Shown here: piece after piece, positions 18,738-28,341 of the stretch | How positions within the stretch are numbered: the first letter of the stretch is position 1 | Layout of the letters: each line of letters begins with the position of its first letter | NCBI GenBank assembly: GCA_015063335.1 | Contig: SVUH01000004.1 | Coordinates: forward strand, 12,137-76,136 | Length of the DNA: 64,000 bases | Source: Oscillospiraceae bacterium | GTDB taxonomy: Bacteria; Bacillota_A; Clostridia; Oscillospirales; CAG-272 | Direction of reading: 5' to 3' | Position numbers and translations under genes: made by a program | The notes under the pieces: model-generated | What the model saw: only the letters and a program-made list of their open reading frames with translations | What the model was told of the DNA's origin: nothing | The model's database searches: none

Positions 18738-21272
18738 ATGAACAAACAGCAGCATGACAACGATGTTTACTTATTTGAAAATCAAAAGATCGTTGACATA
18801 AACATGGAAAAAGAGGTCAAAAAGTCATTTATCGAGTATTCGATGTCGGTAATAATGTCCAGAGCTCTGCCCGACGTAAGAGACGGTATGAAGCCCGGTC
18901 AGCGCCGAGTCATTTACGCGATGTATGAGGACCATTTGACGCATGATAAGCCTTTCCGCAAGTCTGCGACCACGGTTGGTAACGTTCTCGGACGCTATCA
19001 TCCTCATGGCGACAGCTCTGTTTACGGAACTATGGTGCGTATGGCACAGCCCTTCAGTCTCCGTTATCCCTTGGTAGAGGGACACGGTAACTTTGGTTCT
19101 GTCGACGGTGACCCACCTGCGGCATACCGTTATACAGAGGCAAGACTTGATAAAATTGCGGATGAAATGACACGCGATCTTGAAAAAGAGGTTGTTGAAT
19201 TTCTTCCTAACTTTGACAACAGACTTAGAGAGCCTGCTGTTCTTCCGTCGCGCTTTCCTAACTTTTTAGTAAACGGTTCTGTGGGTATTGCCGTTGGTAT
19301 GGCTACCAACGTTCCTCCTCACAACTTGGGAGAGGTTATCGATGGAACTATATACCGTATGGAAAACCCCGAATGCTCTATTATGGACCTTATGCAGTTT
19401 ATCAAGGGTCCCGATTTTCCGACACGCGCAACGATTCACGGCACAAGCGGAATAACCGACGCCTATATGACGGGTAAGGGTAGAATAGTTGTAAGAGCAA
19501 AGGCTGAGATAGATGAGGAAAGAAGACAGATAATCGTTTCGGAAATTCCTTACATGGTAAACAAGAGTATGCTGTGTGAGGCTATCGCAAATCTTGTAAA
19601 GGACAAGAGGATCGACGGTATATCCGATCTGCGCGACGAATCGGGCAGAGACGGAATGAGAATAGTTATCGAGTTCAAGCGTGACGCAAACGGTCAGGTA
19701 ATTCTTAATCAGCTCTACAAATATACCGAGATGCAGTCAACCTGCTCCGCAAACTTTTTAGCGGTTGTTGGACAGGAGCCCAAGGTACTTAATCTGGCGC
19801 AGATACTTGACTACTATATCGACCATCAGAAATCCGTTATCCGTCGCCGTACCGAATTTGATCTTGAAAAGGCGCGCGCAAGAGCACACATATTTGAGGG
19901 ATATAAGATCGCAAATGACAATATCGACGAAATAGTTGAGATAATGAAGACAAGTGAGTCCATAAACGCATCCAAGGCTACCTTGATGGAGAGATTTGGT
20001 CTTACCGATATTCAGGCTCAGGCTATAGTTGAAATGACTCTTGGCCGTCTTACAGGCATGGAAAGACAAAAGATCGAGGACGAGCTTGCAAGACTTCATG
20101 CGCTTATTACCGAGCTTGAAGGCATACTTGCGGACGAGTCGAAGATCGTTGAAATAATCAAAGAAGAAATGCTTGAGATCAAGAGAAAATATTCTGACGA
20201 ACGTCGCACGGCGATAGAGCAGGCTATTGACGATATAGATCTTGAGGACATGATAGAGAAGCACAACTGTGTTATCACTATGACAAAGGCGGGGTACATC
20301 AAGAGATTGCCCTCCGACACCTATTCCGCGCAGCACAGAGGCGGAAAGGGAATAACGGGTATGACTGCTCGCGACGAGGACTTTATAGAGCGTCTTGATG
20401 TTGTATTCAGCCACTCCACAATGTTGTTCTTCACAAATACGGGTAGAGTTCAGGCGCTCCGAGCTTTCCAGATTCCTGAGGCATCGAGAACGGCAAAGGG
20501 TACTAATATAGTCAACTTGCTCGAGCTTTCAAGCGAAGAAAAGATAACCGCGGTAATAGCGGTGAATGAGTTTACAGAGGGCGAATATCTTACTATGGTT
20601 ACCCGCCAGGGTGTTATCAAAAAGACCTTGCTTACCGATTACGAATATCAGCGCAAGGGCGGTAAGGTCGCAATCAATCTTGACGAGGGTGACGAGCTGT
20701 TGTTCGTAACCAAGACAAACGGCGAAAACCAGCTCCTATTGGCTACAAAGAACGGTCAGGCGGTAAGATTTGACGAGAGTCAGGTAAGACCTATGGGTCG
20801 TGCGGCTCGCGGTGTTCGCGGAATCAGACTTAAGGGTGATGACGTTGTAATTGGCGTTGTTAATATTGAGGAAGACAAGAAGCTGCTTACAATAACCGAG
20901 AACGGATTTGGTAAAAAGAGCTCATTTGACGACTTCAGACTTATGAAAAACAGAGGTGGCGGTGGTGTTACATGTCACAACCTCACCGAAAAGACAGGAC
21001 TCTTGGCAGGTATCATAGCAGTTGACGAAAACGACGACGTTATGATGATTACTGACAGCGGAATAATCATTCGTGTTCCCGCAAGCGATATTTCTACGTA
21101 TTCCAGAACCGCGGCAGGTGTCATAGTTATGAGACTTGAGGATGGACAGAGCATCGTTAACATAACAAAGACAATAAAGGAAGAGGAAAAGGACGAGGAA
21201 GCACAAGAAGATACTGCCAATGCGCCCGAGGCGACACAATCAACCGATGTGGCAGAGCAAGCGCAAGAGTAG
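18738..21272 (+). CDS. gyrA: DNA gyrase subunit A
   Basis: 844 residues. Breakage-reunion domain with catalytic Tyr132 in [10 protein letters not shown], and a C-terminal beta-pinwheel with the GyrA box QRGGKG-type [11 protein letters not shown]. The tail is acidic ([21 protein letters not shown]). The quinolone pocket reads [13 protein letters not shown]: Ser93 (E. coli Ser83) is kept, but Gly97 sits at the E. coli Asp87 position, usually Asp or Glu. RBS AAAGGAAA. Last gene of the gyrB-mreCD-gyrA unit. Confidence 0.96.
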   Translation: MNKQQHDNDVYLFENQKIVDINMEKEVKKSFIEYSMSVIMSRALPDVRDGMKPGQRRVIYAMYEDHLTHDKPFRKSATTVGNVLGRYHPHGDSSVYGTMVRMAQPFSLRYPLVEGHGNFGSVDGDPPAAYRYTEARLDKIADEMTRDLEKEVVEFLPNFDNRLREPAVLPSRFPNFLVNGSVGIAVGMATNVPPHNLGEVIDGTIYRMENPECSIMDLMQFIKGPDFPTRATIHGTSGITDAYMTGKGRIVVRAKAEIDEERRQIIVSEIPYMVNKSMLCEAIANLVKDKRIDGISDLRDESGRDGMRIVIEFKRDANGQVILNQLYKYTEMQSTCSANFLAVVGQEPKVLNLAQILDYYIDHQKSVIRRRTEFDLEKARARAHIFEGYKIANDNIDEIVEIMKTSESINASKATLMERFGLTDIQAQAIVEMTLGRLTGMERQKIEDELARLHALITELEGILADESKIVEIIKEEMLEIKRKYSDERRTAIEQAIDDIDLEDMIEKHNCVITMTKAGYIKRLPSDTYSAQHRGGKGITGMTARDEDFIERLDVVFSHSTMLFFTNTGRVQALRAFQIPEASRTAKGTNIVNLLELSSEEKITAVIAVNEFTEGEYLTMVTRQGVIKKTLLTDYEYQRKGGKVAINLDEGDELLFVTKTNGENQLLLATKNGQAVRFDESQVRPMGRAARGVRGIRLKGDDVVIGVVNIEEDKKLLTITENGFGKKSSFDDFRLMKNRGGGGVTCHNLTEKTGLLAGIIAVDENDDVMMITDSGIIIRVPASDISTYSRTAAGVIVMRLEDGQSIVNITKTIKEEEKDEEAQEDTANAPEATQSTDVAEQAQE

Positions 21273-21319
21273 CTACAGGAATAATTTTATAAGAATCACA
21301 AGAGAGGAGGTCCGATGGG

Positions 21320-21931
21320 GTGAAAAGAGTTTTAGCTATAGCTTTGGCGCTTATACTGTGCTTTTCAAGCATATTAAGCCTTACGGCATGCTCGGCGTTA
21401 CCTGAAATTAATTCGCTGAAAGACAGATTTATCTATCTTATCGAGGAATCAAAGCAGTTGAACGTTATCTTTTTTGGAGTTGGACTTCCCGTATATAACC
21501 GCGAAGGTGAATTGGCTTTAAAGCGTGGTATATATTATGACGATAAGCTGCCCGCATACAACACGCTGATGTATAACAGCCCGTATTTTACCACGGATTC
21601 TATAAAGCAAAAGGCAGAGAGTGTGTTTTCGCAGGCGTATCTAAAGCTCATATATGAGGGCTCTTTTAGCGGGTTAGTCAGCTCAGGCGGCACGTATCTA
21701 CGCTTTTACGAGTACGAGAGCAAGCTTTATCAAAGCATATATGCCAAGGATTTTGATCTATCGGAAAGAATATATGATTACTCCACTATGCAAATAGTAA
21801 AGCCGTCAAATAACGAGTATATCAACGTTACGGTAGAGACCTACACTCTTGAGGATACAAGAAGAAAGGAAGTATTGCTTTCTTTTTCCTTTGAACGCGG
21901 AGATTGGTATTTGGACTGTCCTACGTATTAA
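21320..21931 (+). CDS. Putative lipoprotein of unknown function
   Basis: 203 residues from a GTG start with AGAGGAGGTCC upstream. A signal peptide ends in the lipobox LTAC, so Cys near residue 24 is probably lipidated and the protein anchored outside the membrane. The mature part (PEINSLKDRFIYLIEESKQLNVIFFGVGLPVYNREG) is not recognised; it is rich in Tyr and charged residues. Lies 47 bases after gyrA and may be cotranscribed with it. Confidence 0.7.
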   Translation: MKRVLAIALALILCFSSILSLTACSALPEINSLKDRFIYLIEESKQLNVIFFGVGLPVYNREGELALKRGIYYDDKLPAYNTLMYNSPYFTTDSIKQKAESVFSQAYLKLIYEGSFSGLVSSGGTYLRFYEYESKLYQSIYAKDFDLSERIYDYSTMQIVKPSNNEYINVTVETYTLEDTRRKEVLLSFSFERGDWYLDCPTY

Positions 21932-22016
21932 GACGGTCTTAAAATAAAAAAGACTTCATAAAAACAGAGGTCAGCAAAACTATTATTGCCGCGAGTGCGG
22001 CGGATTGGAGATTATT

Positions 22017-22676
22017 ATGAAGCTTGAAGGACTTAAGATCAATTTTTTGGGTGACAGTATAACCGCGGGCGCGGCAGCAAGCTGTCCTGAAAACAATTAT
22101 TGGAATTTTCTCAAGCGCGAGTACGGTCTTGCAGAGGCAAGAGGCTACGGTATTGGTGGAACAAGAATAGCAAAGCAGATAACACCTTCTGCGCAGGCTA
22201 TATATGACCAGGATTTTTGCGGAAGATTTGATAAAATGGATGATGATGCGGACGTTGTAGTCGTTTTTGGCGGAACCAACGATTACGGTCACGGTGACGC
22301 TCCCATAGGTACTATGGAGGACAGAACTCCCGAGACCTTCTATGGAGCACTCCATTATCTTTACACCGGTCTTATCAATAAGTATCCAACCGCAACTATA
22401 GTCGTTATGACACCTCTCCACCGTCTTGACGAATACAATCTTCGCGGCGAGGGAAACAAGGCACAAGACGGTGAGCCTCTTATTACTTACGTAAACATAA
22501 TAAAGGAAGTAGCGGCGTACTATTCGCTCCCTCTGCTTGATCTTTGGTCTATGGGCGGTATGCAGCCAAACGTTCCGATCTTGCGCGAAAAGTTCAATCC
22601 CGATGGATTGCATCCCAATAATGAAGGTCACGCAAAGATCGCGCACAGACTCGCAGAATTTTTGAAGACTCTTTGA
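22017..22676 (+). CDS. SGNH/GDSL hydrolase family protein
   Basis: 219 residues. Block I NFLGDSITAG has the catalytic Ser, block III is VVFGGTNDYG, and the C-terminal block V is FNPDGLHPNNEGH with the Asp-xx-His pair. No signal peptide, so probably an intracellular esterase, for example removing acyl groups from sugars. Start at 22017 chosen over a TTG at 22005 because TTGGAG lies between. Monocistronic with a strong terminator. Confidence 0.87.
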   Translation: MKLEGLKINFLGDSITAGAAASCPENNYWNFLKREYGLAEARGYGIGGTRIAKQITPSAQAIYDQDFCGRFDKMDDDADVVVVFGGTNDYGHGDAPIGTMEDRTPETFYGALHYLYTGLINKYPTATIVVMTPLHRLDEYNLRGEGNKAQDGEPLITYVNIIKEVAAYYSLPLLDLWSMGGMQPNVPILREKFNPDGLHPNNEGHAKIAHRLAEFLKTL

Positions 22677-22706
22677 GTGCCTTATTCAGTATTGATCAAT
22701 AAAGAA

Positions 22707-22741
22707 AAAACCGCGTCCCTCTGAATAGGGACGCGGTTTTG
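22707..22741 (+). terminator. Terminator of the SGNH hydrolase gene
   Basis: AAAACCGCGTCCCT-ctgaat-AGGGACGCGGTTTT, with A and T runs on both sides. Confidence 0.93.
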
Positions 22742-22831
22742 CTTATATTTTCTCACGTGCTCAAAAACGGGAAACATGTAGAATCGTTTAATAATTCGGA
22801 AGAGAATATACTTTTTATTTCAACATCAAAA

Positions 22832-22864
22832 ACAACGGGAAAAGCCTTGGCTCTTCCCGTTGTA
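22832..22864 (-). terminator. Terminator of PFOR
   Basis: ACAACGGGAA(A)AGCC / GGCTCTTCCCGTTGT hairpin just downstream of the minus-strand nifJ stop. Confidence 0.82.
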
Positions 22865-22887
22865 TTTATTTTGATCTATTAGATCAA

Positions 22888-25800
22888 TTATTCGTACAAT
22901 TTACCCATCTTCTGAAGTCTCTCGTACTTAGCCTTTGCGTTAGCCTCAGCCTTTGCGAAGAGAGCTGCTGCTCTTTCGGGGTTGGACTGTGCAAGACGAG
23001 CGTAACGAGTCTCGTTCTTGATGAAGTCAACGTAGCTTGCAGTGGGCTCCTTGGAGTCGATGGAAAGCTTGTTAGACTCGAGAGTAGGATTGTATCTGAA
23101 GGTCTGCCAGTAGCCTGCCTCAACTGCCTTCTTCATTTCGAGCTGGCAGTTCTGCATACCGCCCTTAGCGATACCGTGCATCTCACAGGGAGCGTAACCG
23201 ATGATAAGCGAAGGACCGTTGTATGCCTCAGCCTCGGTAAGAGCCTTGAGCAGCTGGTTCATGTCGTAACCCATAGCAACCTGTGCTACGTAAACGTAAC
23301 CGTAGGACATAGCGATCTCTGCAAGATTCTTCTTGCCGATTGCCTTACCTGCGGCAGCAAACTGTGCTACCTGACCGATGTTGGAAGCCTTGGAAGCCTG
23401 TCCGCCGGTGTTGGAATAAACCTCGGTATCGAATACGAAGATGTTTACGTTCTCACCGGAAGCGAGTACGTGGTCAAGTCCGCCAAATCCGATATCGTAA
23501 GCCCAACCGTCACCACCGAAGATCCACATGGACTTCTTGTTGAGGTAGTTCTTTTCAGCAAGGATCTCCTTGGAAGCCTCACAGCCGTCAGCTGCCCAAC
23601 CCTCGAGAAGCTCGATAAGAGCCTTGGTTGCCTTTTCGTTAGCCGCGCCGTCGTCGAGAGTGTTAAGATACTCGTCGATTATAGCCTTGCACTTGTCGCA
23701 AGCAGGCTCGAGAGCCTTTACCTTGTCAATAAGTCTCTGACGGATAGCCTTCTGACCGAGGTACATACCGAGACCGTGCTCAGCGTTGTCCTCAAAGAGG
23801 GAGTTAGCCCAAGCGGGACCGCGTCCGGACTCCTTGTTTACCGTGTAAGGAGTAGAGGGAGCAGAGCCACCCCAGATGGACGAGCATCCGGTTGCGTTGG
23901 AGATATACATTCTCTCACCGAAGAGCTGTGTTACGAGGCGCGCGTAAGAAGTCTCTGCACATCCTGCGCAAGAGCCAGAGAATTCGAGCAGGGGCTGCTT
24001 GAACTGGCTACCCTTAACGGTGTTGTTGATGATCTCGGGCTTTTCTGTTACGCTTGCAACAGCGTAATCGAAGGGAGCCTGCTGGTCTGCCTGAGTTGCC
24101 TGAGGAACCATCTTTATTGCGTACTTAGCGGGATCTGCCTTTTCGCCCGCTGCGGCTGCCTTCTTGTCAACGTTAGCGTTAACGGGACAAGCCTTTACGC
24201 AGAGGGTACAACCCATACAGTCGAGGGGAGATACTGCCATTGTGAACTTGTAGTTTGTCTTGAGAACGGGCTTAGCCGCGAACTTGGTAGCCTCGGGAGC
24301 GTTTGCTGCCTCCTCCTCAGTCATAGCGAAGGGACGGATGGTAGCGTGAGGACATACGAACGCGCAGCTGTTACACTGGATACAGTTCTCGGGGATCCAC
24401 TCGGGAACCATAACCGCAACGCCTCTCTTTTCGAAAGCTGCGGAGCCCTGAGGGAACTGACCGTCAACGTACTTCTCAAATGCGGAAACGGGGAGGCTGT
24501 CACCCTTCATTGCGTTGGTGGGGTTAACTACCTCGTTTACGAAATCAACGAGATCCGCTCTGTCACCGGTAACGAGTGCTGCGGGAGCATCGGGCTGGCA
24601 ATTTGCCCACTCAGCGGGAACGTCTACCTTAACGAATGCGTCTGCACCTGCTTCGATAGCGGCATAGTTGAGGTCAACCATAGCCTGTCCCTTCTTGATG
24701 TAGGACTTGTATGCCATCTTCTTCATGTACTCGATAGCTTCAGCTTCGGGAAGGATCTTTGCAAGCGCGAAGAATGCGGACTGAAGGATGGTGTTCTTAA
24801 CCTTTGCGTTACCGATTTGCTTGATAGCAAGGCTGGTAGCGTCGATGGTGTAGAAGTTTACGTTGTTCTTTGCAAGGTACTGCTTAACCGCGCCGGGAAG
24901 GTGAGCGTCAAGCTCCTCCATGGTTGTCCACTGGCAGTCGAGAAGGAAGGTACCGCCGGGCTTAACGTCGGAAACCATATCGTACTTCTTGAGGTATGCC
25001 TGGTTGTGGCAAGCAACGAAGTCAGCCTTGTTGATATAGTAAGGAGACTTGATGGGCGTGTCACCGAAACGAAGGTGAGAAATGGTGATACCGCCGGTTT
25101 TCTTAGAGTCATACTGGAAGTATGCCTGAATATACTTGTCGGTGTGGTCACCGATGATCTTGATGGAGTTCTTGTTTGCGCCAACCGTTCCGTCGCCGCC
25201 GAGACCCCAGAACTTGCATGCGATGGTGCCTGCGGGAGCCGTGTCGGGAGCGGGCTTCTCTTCGAGAGAGAGACCGGTAACGTCGTCTACGATACCGATG
25301 GTGAAGTTAGCCTTGGGGGCATCCTTTGCGAGGTTGTCGTAAACCGCGAATACGGAAGCGGGGGTGGTGTCCTTGGAGCCGAGACCGTAACGTCCGCCAA
25401 CTACCTTGATGTCACCCTTGCCCTCTGTTGCAAGCGCGGTAACAACGTCGAGGTAGAGAGGCTCGCCGAGAGAGCCGGGCTCTTTGGTTCTGTCGAGAAC
25501 CGCGATCTTCTTAACGGTTGCGGGGATAGCTGCAGCGAGCTTGTCTGCGCAGAAGGGACGGTAAAGTCTTACCTTAACAAGACCTACCTTTTCGCCGTTT
25601 GCGTTCATGTAGTCGATAACTTCCTCGATAACGTCACAAACGGAACCCATAGCAACGATAACTCTGTCTGCATCGGGAGCGCCGTAGTAGTTGAAGAGCT
25701 GGTAGTTGGTACCGATCTTCTCGTTTACCTTGCCCATATATTCCTCAACGATAGCGGGGAGCGCATCGTAGTACTTGTTACAAGCCTCTCTGTTCTGGAA

Positions 25801-26481
25801 GAAGATATCGCCGTTCTGCGCGGTACCGCGGAGTGCGGGATTGTTAGGATTGAGGGCGTGCGCGCGGAAAGCGGCAACAGCGTCCTTATCAAGCATCTCC
25901 TCAAGGTCTGCGTAATCCCAAGCCTCGATCTTTTGGATCTCGTGGGAGGTACGGAAACCGTCAAAGAAGTTAAGGAAGGGAACTCTGCCCTTGATAGCGG
26001 AGAGGTGCGCAACTGCACCAAGGTCCATTACTTCCTGGGGGTTGGTATCAGCGAGCATAGCAAAGCCTGTCTGACGGCAAGCGTAAACGTCGGAGTGATC
26101 GCCGAAGATGTTGAGCGCGTGAGAAGCAACACAACGTGCGGAAACGTGGAATACACCGGGGAGCAATTCACCCGCGATCTTATACATGTTGGGGATCATC
26201 AAAAGAAGTCCCTGAGAAGCGGTATAAGTTGTGGTGAGCGCACCGGACGCAAGAGAACCGTGAACGGTACCTGCAGCGCCTGCCTCGGATTCCATTTCGA
26301 CAACGTTAACGGTCGTGCCGAATACGTTCTTCAGACCCTGAGCTGCCCACTGATCGGTGTAGTCAGCCATGGGGCTGGAAGGTGTGATGGGGTAGATACC
26401 CGCAACCTCGGTAAAGGCGTAGCTTACGTGAGCAGCGGCCTGGTTACCGTCCATGGAAAGTTTTTTTCTTTCAATAGCCAT
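22888..26481 (-). CDS. nifJ: Pyruvate:ferredoxin (flavodoxin) oxidoreductase
   Basis: 1197 residues, the usual length for the one-chain enzyme. Order of domains: pyrimidine-binding domain (AGIYPITPSSPMADYTDQW), gamma domain, an 8Fe ferredoxin domain (CIQCNSCAFVCPHA and CMGCTLCVKACPVNA), and the TPP domain (GDGWAYDIGFGGLDHVL, NTGGQASKAS). It decarboxylates pyruvate to acetyl-CoA, CO2 and reduced ferredoxin, marking an anaerobic fermentative lifestyle. The ATG at 26481 has GGAGGA upstream; the longer open frame to 26637 lacks an RBS. Single-gene transcript. Confidence 0.97.
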   Translation of the reverse strand: MAIERKKLSMDGNQAAAHVSYAFTEVAGIYPITPSSPMADYTDQWAAQGLKNVFGTTVNVVEMESEAGAAGTVHGSLASGALTTTYTASQGLLLMIPNMYKIAGELLPGVFHVSARCVASHALNIFGDHSDVYACRQTGFAMLADTNPQEVMDLGAVAHLSAIKGRVPFLNFFDGFRTSHEIQKIEAWDYADLEEMLDKDAVAAFRAHALNPNNPALRGTAQNGDIFFQNREACNKYYDALPAIVEEYMGKVNEKIGTNYQLFNYYGAPDADRVIVAMGSVCDVIEEVIDYMNANGEKVGLVKVRLYRPFCADKLAAAIPATVKKIAVLDRTKEPGSLGEPLYLDVVTALATEGKGDIKVVGGRYGLGSKDTTPASVFAVYDNLAKDAPKANFTIGIVDDVTGLSLEEKPAPDTAPAGTIACKFWGLGGDGTVGANKNSIKIIGDHTDKYIQAYFQYDSKKTGGITISHLRFGDTPIKSPYYINKADFVACHNQAYLKKYDMVSDVKPGGTFLLDCQWTTMEELDAHLPGAVKQYLAKNNVNFYTIDATSLAIKQIGNAKVKNTILQSAFFALAKILPEAEAIEYMKKMAYKSYIKKGQAMVDLNYAAIEAGADAFVKVDVPAEWANCQPDAPAALVTGDRADLVDFVNEVVNPTNAMKGDSLPVSAFEKYVDGQFPQGSAAFEKRGVAVMVPEWIPENCIQCNSCAFVCPHATIRPFAMTEEEAANAPEATKFAAKPVLKTNYKFTMAVSPLDCMGCTLCVKACPVNANVDKKAAAAGEKADPAKYAIKMVPQATQADQQAPFDYAVASVTEKPEIINNTVKGSQFKQPLLEFSGSCAGCAETSYARLVTQLFGERMYISNATGCSSIWGGSAPSTPYTVNKESGRGPAWANSLFEDNAEHGLGMYLGQKAIRQRLIDKVKALEPACDKCKAIIDEYLNTLDDGAANEKATKALIELLEGWAADGCEASKEILAEKNYLNKKSMWIFGGDGWAYDIGFGGLDHVLASGENVNIFVFDTEVYSNTGGQASKASNIGQVAQFAAAGKAIGKKNLAEIAMSYGYVYVAQVAMGYDMNQLLKALTEAEAYNGPSLIIGYAPCEMHGIAKGGMQNCQLEMKKAVEAGYWQTFRYNPTLESNKLSIDSKEPTASYVDFIKNETRYARLAQSNPERAAALFAKAEANAKAKYERLQKMGKLYE

Positions 26482-26578
26482 GTTTGAGTTTCCTCCTGAA
26501 AAATTATAAAAAAATTTAAAAACAACATTTTTGGATAATTGGGCGCGAAAAAAGAACGGACACAAATATCCACTGTTT

Positions 26579-26607
26579 ATAATAACACAAAACCCGCCAA
26601 ATGTAAA
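26579..26607 (-). promoter_or_regulatory. Promoter of nifJ
   Basis: On the minus strand, TTTACA (26602-26607), 17-base spacer, TATTAT (26579-26584), about 100 bases upstream of the start codon. Confidence 0.6.
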
Positions 26608-26720
26608 GGGTTTTTTGAAAAAAACTCTCTCCTGCAATATAATTTTGTTATATTAAATAAAATATATCCCTTCATCAATTCCCACGCTATATAATTTTTA
26701 GAATAATTTCCACAAATTTG

Positions 26721-26749
26721 TTGACATGTAAAAAAATTGGTGATATAAT
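26721..26749 (+). promoter_or_regulatory. Promoter of the membrane protein gene at 26804
   Basis: TTGACA (26721-26726), 17-base spacer, TATAAT (26744-26749) with TG two bases before the -10. A near-consensus strong promoter. Confidence 0.88.
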
Positions 26750-26803
26750 TACTGTAGTTTTTGAAAATGAAACTAAATTATCAAAATTTAAAAGGAGTAT
26801 ATC

Positions 26804-27895
26804 ATGGTTTCTGAAAACACCGCACAGAATACGGAAAGAGCCGTGGCAAAAAGCTTTAAGTCGCCTCTGTTTTTGGTGATAGCTATCTGCTTCTCGGTAA
26901 TGTTCGTATTAACACTCATTTCCACATTCGTTACAGCGCTTGGTCTTGGCCTCATCCTCGGTCTTATCTTCCTTGGTGTGTCCACTCTTTGTGCATGGCT
27001 TTTGTATGCAACGTCCTTTAGCAGCGGAAAGCTTAAGAATCTCCGTCTTTACATAGCCTACTCCAAGATAATGACCACCATTTGCATGGTGCTTGTATGT
27101 ATCATTGCTTCTTTGGCTATCGCAGGCTGTATCATTCTTACCGCAATGAGCGACATTATCCAGGATGAGATCGTTCCCGCGCTTGAGGAGATAAAGCCTG
27201 ATCTTGAGGAATTTGTTGAAAAATCAGATGAGCTCAAGGAAGAGCTTGATGAAGACGTTATCGACGATATGAAAGAGGAGCTTCCTCCCGAAATGCTCGA
27301 TGTACTCGGAATAGAAGACGTTGAGGATCTTGTTGATCTGGTTGACAAGTATGCAACGTTCATTGATGAAAACATCCTTGATAATTGGGATGACATCATG
27401 GATGTCCTTGAAACCGGATTCCTTCCTGTAACGATCACTGTTGCAGCAGTATTCATTTTCCTTATCGTTGCTCTCACCTTCGTAAGCAAGGCTCACAAGA
27501 AGACCTCCAAGTACCTCAAGGCACTTGCAAAGAACATCGATACCGACAAGAAGCCTCCCTTTATCGTACTCTTTATTGGTGGCGGCCTTGTAATTGTTGG
27601 CGGATTGCTCTTTGCCGCGATAATGAACATTGTATTTGCTTTGACCGTAATGGTACAGGGTGTAACGCTCATTCTCTTTGCTATATTCTTCAAAGAGATG
27701 AACGCTGCTCGTAACGAGGAATTCACCGTTGTTGCAGACGCTCCCGTAGTAGAGGAAGCTCCCGTAGTAGAGGAAGCTCCTGTAGTAGAGGAAGCACCTG
27801 TAGCAGAGGAAGCACCTGTAGCAGAGGAAGCTCCCGTAGCAGAGGAGGCTCCCGCAGAGGAGGCTCCCGCAGAGGAAGCACCTGTAGAGGAATAA
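26804..27895 (+). CDS. Membrane protein with acidic loop and APVxEE repeat tail
   Basis: 363 residues, not recognised. Three hydrophobic segments (about 22-45, 48-70, 85-113), a highly acidic helical region (about 118-205, rich in Glu/Asp), two more hydrophobic segments (about 208-230, 253-300), then a tail of about 50 residues made of APVVEE, APVAEE and APAEE repeats coded by 18- and 15-base tandem repeats (27739-27892). The tail should be flexible and acidic. RBS AAAGGAG and a near-consensus promoter suggest strong expression. Ends at a terminator. Confidence 0.75.
   Translation: MVSENTAQNTERAVAKSFKSPLFLVIAICFSVMFVLTLISTFVTALGLGLILGLIFLGVSTLCAWLLYATSFSSGKLKNLRLYIAYSKIMTTICMVLVCIIASLAIAGCIILTAMSDIIQDEIVPALEEIKPDLEEFVEKSDELKEELDEDVIDDMKEELPPEMLDVLGIEDVEDLVDLVDKYATFIDENILDNWDDIMDVLETGFLPVTITVAAVFIFLIVALTFVSKAHKKTSKYLKALAKNIDTDKKPPFIVLFIGGGLVIVGGLLFAAIMNIVFALTVMVQGVTLILFAIFFKEMNAARNEEFTVVADAPVVEEAPVVEEAPVVEEAPVAEEAPVAEEAPVAEEAPAEEAPAEEAPVEE
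27739..27892 (+). repeat. 18/15-bp tandem repeats coding APVxEE
   Basis: About nine in-frame copies of a GCTCCCGTAGTAGAGGAA-type unit, with later copies shortened to 15 bases. Copy number is expected to vary between strains by slippage. Confidence 0.85.
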
Positions 27896-27913
27896 TTTCT
27901 AAATTAAACAAAA

Positions 27914-27951
27914 ACGCGACCGTTCTCAATAGAGGGCGGTCGTATTTTTTT
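27914..27951 (+). terminator. Terminator after the repeat-tailed membrane protein
   Basis: CGCGACCGTTCTC-aata-GAGGGCGGTCG followed by TATTTTTTT; one mismatch in the stem. Confidence 0.82.
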
Positions 27952-27971
27952 ATTAAGAGAGCTTGCTCGCG

Positions 27972-28220
27972 TTATTGAGTAATTCCGAAAAGCTCCTCGA
28001 TACTTTTATCGAGCACTTTTGAAAGATACACTAATTCTATATCGGTTATGAAGCGTTGACCGGATTCCATTCTTTGTATTGCGTTTTTGTCCACGTCAAG
28101 TCCCGCGAGTTGAAGTCTGTCGGAAAGCTTTTTTTGGGAAAGCTTAAGTTCCTTTCTGAACTGCGCTATACGCTCGCCACACAGATTATTTTTTCCGTCT
28201 TTGGTCTTATTGATGAACAT
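27972..28220 (-). CDS. XRE-family helix-turn-helix regulator
   Basis: 82 residues forming a single Cro/C1-type HTH (RIAQFRKELKLSQKKLSDRLQLAGLDVDKNAIQRMESGQRFITDIELVYLSKVLDKSIEELFG). No partner domain. It is divergent from the membrane gene at 28342, and the shared gap holds repeated TGACATT half-sites around the plus-strand promoter, so it probably represses that gene and itself (inference). GGAG lies 9 bases upstream of its ATG. Confidence 0.83.
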   Translation of the reverse strand: MFINKTKDGKNNLCGERIAQFRKELKLSQKKLSDRLQLAGLDVDKNAIQRMESGQRFITDIELVYLSKVLDKSIEELFGITQ

Positions 28221-28241
28221 TTAACAATTTTTCTCCTTTTT

Positions 28242-28313
28242 TGACATTCAGTGCTTGACATTTATTAAATTATATGCTATAATGTACACTATGATGACAT
28301 TCACTAAATGTCA
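28242..28313. promoter_or_regulatory. XRE operator region with TGACATT half-sites and promoter
   Basis: Promoter TTGACA (28255-28260)-17-TATAAT (28278-28283) drives 28342. TGACATT occurs at 28242-28248, 28256-28262 (over the -35 box) and 28295-28301, and inverted as AATGTCA at 28307-28313; the last two form a 7-base palindrome with a 5-base centre just after the expected transcript start. A repressor bound here would block initiation. Confidence 0.65.
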
Positions 28314-28341
28314 AAATTGACAATATAAAGGAGAACAGACC

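Noticed and set aside
23176..26487. 1103-residue open frame on the plus strand opposite nifJ
   Set aside because: It is the antisense shadow of a clear, highly biased PFOR gene; no RBS or recognisable domain.
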